A DNA stretch of 64,000 nucleotides from contig JANXCT010000002.1 in NCBI GenBank assembly GCA_025059875.1, positions 279,180 through 343,179 on the forward strand. The letters run 5' to 3'. The position numbers and the translations under genes were made by a program. This stretch comes from Candidatus Kapaibacterium sp. (GTDB lineage: Bacteria > Bacteroidota > Ignavibacteria > Kapaibacteriales > HRBIN21). The notes under the pieces are model-generated. The model was given only the letters and a program-made list of their open reading frames with translations, did no database searches and had not been told where the DNA came from. This document shows positions 61,301 to 64,000 of this stretch, in pieces (the first letter of the stretch is position 1; the number at the start of each line of letters is the position of its first letter).

Positions 61301-62028
61301 ACCTCTAGCTTGCGGACGACATCGTCGTCGTAGCCTTCGTAGCCGATGCGGAACTTGTTGTCAAACTCAAACATCCGCTGAGAACCCCAGTCTACCCCCA
61401 GGCGCACCTTATCGCCGATACGGCCAGAGACGTTGACATTGATGGACTGGGAGAAGATTGGGCTGGATTGTACCTGTCCCACAGCAGACGCGGTCCCTAA
61501 GCGCTGCCAGTCCCAGCGCCATCCCGCCCGCACATTGACTTCTCCTGCAGCGGAGATGCTGATCTCCGGCCGGCCGAATATCGTCAGCAATGGGCTGGGG
61601 GGCAGCGGGATGGTGATAGTGGCAATCTGTCCCAAGAGCTGGTTCCGCTCCTGCGGAGAGTAGGCGAGGCGGATATCGTACTGTTGCCACAACGAATCCC
61701 ACAGCCGGTCACGCCAGAGCCGTTGGCGCCACTGCAAGTACTCCTCAAAGTCCCACCGTACTGGGGGCAGGAGTTCTATGCCATCGTACACCAACCGCCG
61801 CCGCCAGTTCCAAAGAGAAGTGTCTAGCTCGTAGCGCTCCTGCCAGAGTGGCCGTGCCCCTGGCCCGATTCCCTCTACTCCTGGGCGGTACTCCCACACT
61901 GACTGCCGTGGCAAGAAAGGATAAGAATCCTCCTGGGCCTGAAGCGACGTGCTTCCTACTATGACTGCAAGGAATCCCAGCGCGCCGAAGTAGAGGTGGC
62001 GCCCCAGCCAACCGTTGTCAGGCCGCAT
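55366..62028 (-). CDS. sprA: SprA-type cell-surface / type IX secretion translocon protein
   Basis: SprA forms the very large outer-membrane beta-barrel of the T9SS, through which folded proteins leave the cell. The 2,220-residue product has a signal region (residues ~10-35, ending LQAQ), and an N-terminal part with GRPEISISAAGEVNVRAGWR and VRLGVDWGSQRMFEFDNKF. The SprA landmark VVYIDDFEGADRRFPLGMLPG lies near the middle, and long strand-rich barrel segments end in FQMGVDIRLGISGGR. The length fits the family (about 2,300-2,500). The ATG at 62028 with a GGTGGG upstream is preferred over a GTG at 62046. Its presence implies an active T9SS. Confidence 0.92.
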   Translation of the reverse strand: MRPDNGWLGRHLYFGALGFLAVIVGSTSLQAQEDSYPFLPRQSVWEYRPGVEGIGPGARPLWQERYELDTSLWNWRRRLVYDGIELLPPVRWDFEEYLQWRQRLWRDRLWDSLWQQYDIRLAYSPQERNQLLGQIATITIPLPPSPLLTIFGRPEISISAAGEVNVRAGWRWDWQRLGTASAVGQVQSSPIFSQSINVNVSGRIGDKVRLGVDWGSQRMFEFDNKFRIGYEGYDDDVVRKLEVGNVSFPTPSTLISGAQALFGIRADFQFGPLFLKTVASQKRAERRTTRIQGGALRQRFALRAYDYARNHFLLDTAYRSLYQEYFRYATPVVPASAAPLRVKEIEVWESTTDLRVTQAAEAIAFADLPPVGVGQRYPENLKTAQIVAGEVERGRFVRLDTSQYRFNPHLGVLTILNLRQDRTYAVAYRIEGPTEGANDDLVYGTFANTAGERDTLVLKLITRPNLQPGFRSLWARQLRNIYSIGTRNVQDISVRIWYVRQSNDSTEVIEGVPDKLVTILGVDRINNATGDPTPDGVFDTGPQSPFFNPQTGELIFPSLEPFREGLRAYFAARGVASLAERYVYGAVYDTTIEAARLQTERDRFIIAGEVTGSAGARISLNVFNLEPGSVRVYLDGVPLKEGDDYTVQYYTGEVILRNPRALLPNANVEVEYEPREFAILGARTLLGLRGDLLVAKRRNLTVNWGFTTMFYHQAALIDRVRLGDEPVANWMLGTDVALQWETPWVTDLLNALPLVDTKEKSRLNVRAEVAQMFPTPNTRRSEVASDHNAPVVYIDDFEGADRRFPLGMLPGYWRHSAPPVDPDIAPDPKTAALFRGKLFWYQFFLPETPIREVYPNRDVIPGQSNLRSLYIVFRPDERGIYNPNPEFLDSRNPRFDPANAFAQRPENRRRIWAGMTRLLSSYPLNFDAENFEYLELMMRIEYAEPGARLFIDLGQISEDVIPNGKLDTEDGITSAAPLPNGILDAGEDVGVDGLSDQAERSSLPEPLSLEEDPARDNFVFDYTKDPGLLTEADFERYNNFEGNSRSELGQFPDTEVLNPNNGQTLTLENSYFSYEIRLDPNPATNPQIVGGGSNGWYLYRIPLRRPDRVVGNPLYSNIQYVRLWVKGGALKIRIADWRLVGALWQRRHPFQAAATDADSVLEVAFVNREENSGPPDYYTMPPGVVPPRQLSNPDPTRDIRLNEQSLVLRVRNLRYGDERMAVRLFPQRLDMLYYRKLKFFVHGDGGMPFRIAQGEVPVGEVFVRFGVDSSNYYEYRRPLLQGWQDVQIDLRQLAALKSLRDSLFQVGIVEARLPGDELGRVRIRGNPSLTQVAFMGVGIANPAERFPNLLTTTVWIDELRLTEPDARPDWAGVTAVDLQLADLGTLNFNALRMQPGFHRLEERFGDRILRSSWNGSVTLALEKLFPKEWRELRIPFTYTHSEQLEKPALFPQNDVPVEEAAEIVRQQRLRQGATPQAAAAAAEELRRRSQTLRVQDSWAITGLRLGIPSSLWWIRDIFNRFTVGYSYAQEFERSPQVAERFRWRWNLTVQYALQMQPLLTLQPLGWGTKIPLVSEFAGWRLSPWPTNIGFGLTMTRGRQTEQLRDVPFPSPVVREFTAQQQFQSSWRLSEGGLLNPTVDYSLTTNSTLVPLEVDPVTGRQRTGREIFRQMLFRNGRPLYLGEETSLRQNVTVNFRPRLAELLRLQRFLDMSGSYTVTYSWTDPRQPDPAIRDIVKQAQWQSSFRWNTALRVKQMAESWFGKVPTGDTPTVVQRALRILRSALLDYDNVQINFQQDNSSLNPGVLGGTGLTNFWLRTLLFRPERPLYGPSMGYQLGLLASPHGSIRIVRSERFPFFGFATTLGPRPPQAVLQENFAQRSVLDIRTSRPLWEGATLTLSWKSEFAYNRNWTLQTDANGVPTPTAVVVTNSYSRTALFLPPFLVLALFRNSHERVLQLYEQRRQAIVAAVADTVERNTRLQQALAESFREGLESFRWYPGALALIMPRVNWILRWDGLEKWGIFRSIGAQRVSLDHSYAATYRENTRLTDRGRTIDAQSIEANFQPFLGVNVNFNEKAFGGPATAILRYNLRYGYQLGAAARSLQRQVSHEFSLQVNHTRRGLVLPLIGTELKNDVEFSLLASIRRNLTSSHDVFRSGGDQGLRVDGSTQISVEPRARYTISQRLTATLFMRYDGVFNEGAAQPGYSTFQMGVDIRLGISGGR

Positions 62029-62146
62029 GAGTTCCCACCACTCCACGTCCTATCGCCGCACAACCAGCTCAATACCATACCCTACGCCGGTAGCTCTGGG
62101 GCAGCTTGCTCCCTCCACAGTGGCTGAGACCCTCTCACGAACGCTG

Positions 62147-62154
62147 CAAAAATA
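62147..62154 (-). promoter_or_regulatory. sprA promoter box TATTTTTG
   Basis: On the minus strand TATTTTTG, preceded by GCG and followed by CAGCG, fits TAnnTTTG and lies about 118 bases before the sprA ATG. The box sits in the 154 bp between the CDF transporter and sprA. I see no recognisable riboswitch in the leader. Confidence 0.5.
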
Positions 62155-62182
62155 CGCTGCCAGCGGCAGCATCGGCTATCCA

Positions 62183-63121
62183 TCACCTCTGCCGCAAAGT
62201 AGGCTCTATAGGCTCGTCGTGCACCGGCGGATGGTCCTCTCCCTCCAAGTGCGAAACGATGTCGGCTCGGACAGGCAAGGCCTGGGCAATCCGCCGTTCC
62301 GCAGCAGTCGCCAAGGCATGGGCCTGCTCTATCGGGGTGCCGTTAGCAAACTGCAAGTGGAAGTCGATGTGCACCTGTGGGCCTGCTTGCCGAAGACGGA
62401 AGCGGTGGTAGCTTAGGCCATGCTCAGAACAGAATGCCTCCAGCGCCTGTAATGCTTGCTGCTCCAGCTCTGGGTTTGTTCGATCCATAAGGCCATGGAT
62501 AGCCTGCCGTACCTGCAACACTCCTTCGCGAATGATGTTAGCCCCAATGAGGAGGGCTATGATCGGATCCAGCACCTGCAACCCCGTCACGTGAACCACC
62601 AATAGCCCCGCAACTGCGCCTCCACTGGTCCAGGCGTCGGTCAAGACATGCTTGCCGTTTGCCGTCAAAATTGGGGAATGCGAGTGCTTCCCCTCACGTA
62701 CAAGCACCGTTCCCAGAATGCCGTTGACGAGGACCGTGAACAACGTCAGCCCCAAGCCGTACTCCAGACGCTCCAGCGAGACACCCGTAAGGAGCTTCTC
62801 CACCGCAGAGCCAACGATGAAGAGTGCCGCAAGGATGATCAGTCCCCCCTCCATACCAGCGGAGAAGTACGACACCTTGAAGTGTCCGTAGGGATGCTCC
62901 CGGTCTGGTGGCCGGAAACTGACCCTTAGGGTGTGCCACGCCAGAGCTACAGCAACTATGTGGACGATAGACTCCAGAGCGTCAGAGAAGATCGCTACGG
63001 AGCCCGTCAACACGTATGCGGTCCACTTCACAAGGAGCAGCAGGATACCGACCCCCAAGGAGGCGTTCATCAAGGCTCGGTGTCGGCGTGCAAGGGGAGA
63101 AACCGAGCCTGAGGCCTGCAT
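62183..63121 (-). CDS. cation diffusion facilitator (CDF) metal transporter
   Basis: This 312-residue protein is a proton-coupled divalent metal exporter of the CDF family. Six helices lie in residues ~15-220. Metal residues are visible in AIFSDALESIVHIVAV (helix 2) and HVLTDAWTSGGAV (helix 5, HxxxD, as in zinc or iron exporters). HPYGHFKVSYFSAGMEG is the conserved cytoplasmic loop. The C-terminal ferredoxin-like domain includes HIDFHLQFANG and is rich in His. Metal choice between Zn, Fe and others cannot be settled. It lies 15 bp after rho. Confidence 0.9.
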   Translation of the reverse strand: MQASGSVSPLARRHRALMNASLGVGILLLLVKWTAYVLTGSVAIFSDALESIVHIVAVALAWHTLRVSFRPPDREHPYGHFKVSYFSAGMEGGLIILAALFIVGSAVEKLLTGVSLERLEYGLGLTLFTVLVNGILGTVLVREGKHSHSPILTANGKHVLTDAWTSGGAVAGLLVVHVTGLQVLDPIIALLIGANIIREGVLQVRQAIHGLMDRTNPELEQQALQALEAFCSEHGLSYHRFRLRQAGPQVHIDFHLQFANGTPIEQAHALATAAERRIAQALPVRADIVSHLEGEDHPPVHDEPIEPTLRQR

Positions 63122-63136
63122 CGTCCCTCGGGAGCG

Positions 63137-64000
63137 TTATTGCGTCGTCAGCGTGTTGAGCGTCGCCAGGAATTCGCGGTTGTTGCGCGTCCGCCGCATG
63201 TGTTCCAGCAGCAACTCCATCGCCTCCACAGGGGGAAGCTCGCTCAGGACTTTGCGGAGGACCCAGACTCTGTTAAGCTCCTCCGGGGTCAGCAGCAGCT
63301 CCTCCCGGCGGGTCCCCGAGCGATTGATGTCAATTGCTGGGAAGATACGCCGCTCCGCTAGCTTGCGGTCTAACACTAGCTCCATGTTCCCCGTCCCCTT
63401 GAACTCCTCGAAAATGACCTCGTCCATCCGGCTCCCCGTCTCGATCAGTGCTGTAGCAATCACGGTCAGCGAGCCTCCCTCCTCAACCTTGCGAGCAGCA
63501 CCAAAGAAGCGCTTCGGACGATGCAGAGCATTCGCATCCACTCCCCCAGAGAGGATCTTGCCCGAATGGGGGATAACAGTGTTATTCGCCCGCGCTAGCC
63601 TGGTGATGGAGTCTAAGAGGATGACGACATCATGCTTACACTCCACCAGGCGCTTCGCCTTCTCCAGCACGATATCCGCCACCTGTACATGCCGCTCTGG
63701 AGGCTCGTCAAACGTGGAAGAGATGACCTCTGCACCCCGGACCGAACGCTGCATATCGGTGACCTCTTCCGGACGCTCGTCAATCAGGAGGATGATGAGT
63801 TTTACCTCGGGGTGATTGCGGCTGATGGCGTTAGCTATCTGCTGTAGCAGAATTGTCTTCCCGGACTTCGGCGGCGCTACAATCAATCCACGTTGTCCCT
63901 TCCCTATCGGACACAGCAAGTCTATGATGCGAGTTGAGTACTCGTTCGGAACTGTCTCAAGCCGAAAGCGTTCGGTCGGATACACTGGTGTAAGGTTCTC
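63137..64000 (-). CDS. rho: transcription termination factor Rho (5' part beyond window)
   Basis: Rho is a hexameric RNA translocase that ends transcription. The window holds the C-terminal motor part (288 codons); the frame runs off the right edge through [14 protein letters not shown]. Visible elements are Walker [36 protein letters not shown], the Q-loop [10 protein letters not shown], the R-loop [11 protein letters not shown] and the closing helix. Nothing looks unusual. Rho may matter here because the convergent gene pairs leave no space for intrinsic terminators. Confidence 0.96.
   Translation of the reverse strand, partial: ENLTPVYPTERFRLETVPNEYSTRIIDLLCPIGKGQRGLIVAPPKSGKTILLQQIANAISRNHPEVKLIILLIDERPEEVTDMQRSVRGAEVISSTFDEPPERHVQVADIVLEKAKRLVECKHDVVILLDSITRLARANNTVIPHSGKILSGGVDANALHRPKRFFGAARKVEEGGSLTVIATALIETGSRMDEVIFEEFKGTGNMELVLDRKLAERRIFPAIDINRSGTRREELLLTPEELNRVWVLRKVLSELPPVEAMELLLEHMRRTRNNREFLATLNTLTTQ

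Noticed and set aside
1-64000. tRNA genes, CRISPR arrays, insertion sequences or prophage
   Set aside because: No tRNA-like T-loop sequence, repeat-spacer pattern, transposase or integrase was seen; almost every base is in a well-supported gene.

Overview
This window is a very densely packed stretch of a GC-rich, Gram-negative bacterial chromosome. Three marks point to the Bacteroidetes/Chlorobi (FCB) side of the tree: a fused LpxC-FabZ protein, a 2,220-residue SprA-type outer-membrane protein of the type IX secretion system (T9SS), and repeated TAnnTTTG promoter boxes like those of Bacteroidetes. The high GC, short intergenic regions and frequent Shine-Dalgarno sequences would suit a Chlorobi/Ignavibacteria/Kapabacteria-like lineage better than a classical Bacteroidetes, but that placement is inference. 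I see no tRNA, rRNA, CRISPR array, insertion sequence or prophage, and no gene-free stretch longer than about 300 bases.

Layout. (1) 1-3422, minus: rpsF, rplI (without the usual rpsR between them), a TIGR01777 epimerase, panD, a stand-alone GlmU-type nucleotidyltransferase and a truncated gpmA. (2) 3687-9149, plus: ribosomal protein S1, an ABC-class ATPase of the PF09818 family and an acyl-CoA carboxylase beta subunit. (3) 9146-13707, minus: rlmD, and before it a cassette of lipoprotein, TonB-dependent receptor and small CxxC/RAPP membrane protein, probably for metal or cofactor uptake. (4) 13821-16168, plus: cinA and tsaD. (5) 16165-25078, minus: an envelope operon uppS-bamA-ompH-ompH-lpxD-lpxC/fabZ-lpxA, ending in a baeRF (release-factor-like) gene. 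(6) 25200-26099, plus: a family 2 glycosyltransferase. (7) 26029-32837, minus: mfd, ychF, a HAD phosphatase, cmk and ispH. (8) 32955-36235, plus: a GmhB-like phosphatase, a Tat-exported FAD oxidoreductase and a VWA protein. (9) 36207-38321, minus: recQ. (10) 38440-48507: rfbA, an RRM protein on the opposite strand, priA, pcrA, a PorE-like OmpA lipoprotein and PBP1A. (11) 48509-52380: clpS divergent from a CADD-type para-aminobenzoate synthase and a D-lactate dehydrogenase-like flavoprotein. (12) 52322-64000, minus: a GT9 glycosyltransferase, a sodium/solute symporter with a tiny membrane partner, sprA, a CDF metal transporter and the 3' part of rho.

Much of the content serves the envelope: lipid A (lpxA, lpxC/fabZ, lpxD), undecaprenyl diphosphate (uppS), outer-membrane assembly (bamA, two Skp-like chaperones), surface sugars (rfbA, gmhB-like, GT2, GT9), peptidoglycan (PBP1A) and T9SS (sprA, PorE-like lipoprotein). 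The rest is DNA repair and replication restart (mfd, recQ, priA, pcrA), translation (S1, S6, L9, tsaD, rlmD, ychF, baeRF) and cofactor metabolism (panD, ispH, CADD).

Most worth a second look: the receptor/lipoprotein/CxxC cassette at 10.4-13.7 kb, the GGQ-bearing baeRF protein, the CADD-type enzyme with its self-sacrifice residues apparently intact, a promoter set with a clear GTAnnTTTGC box but no evident -33 TTG, and the fact that all seven convergent gene pairs abut or overlap, leaving no room for ordinary intrinsic terminators.
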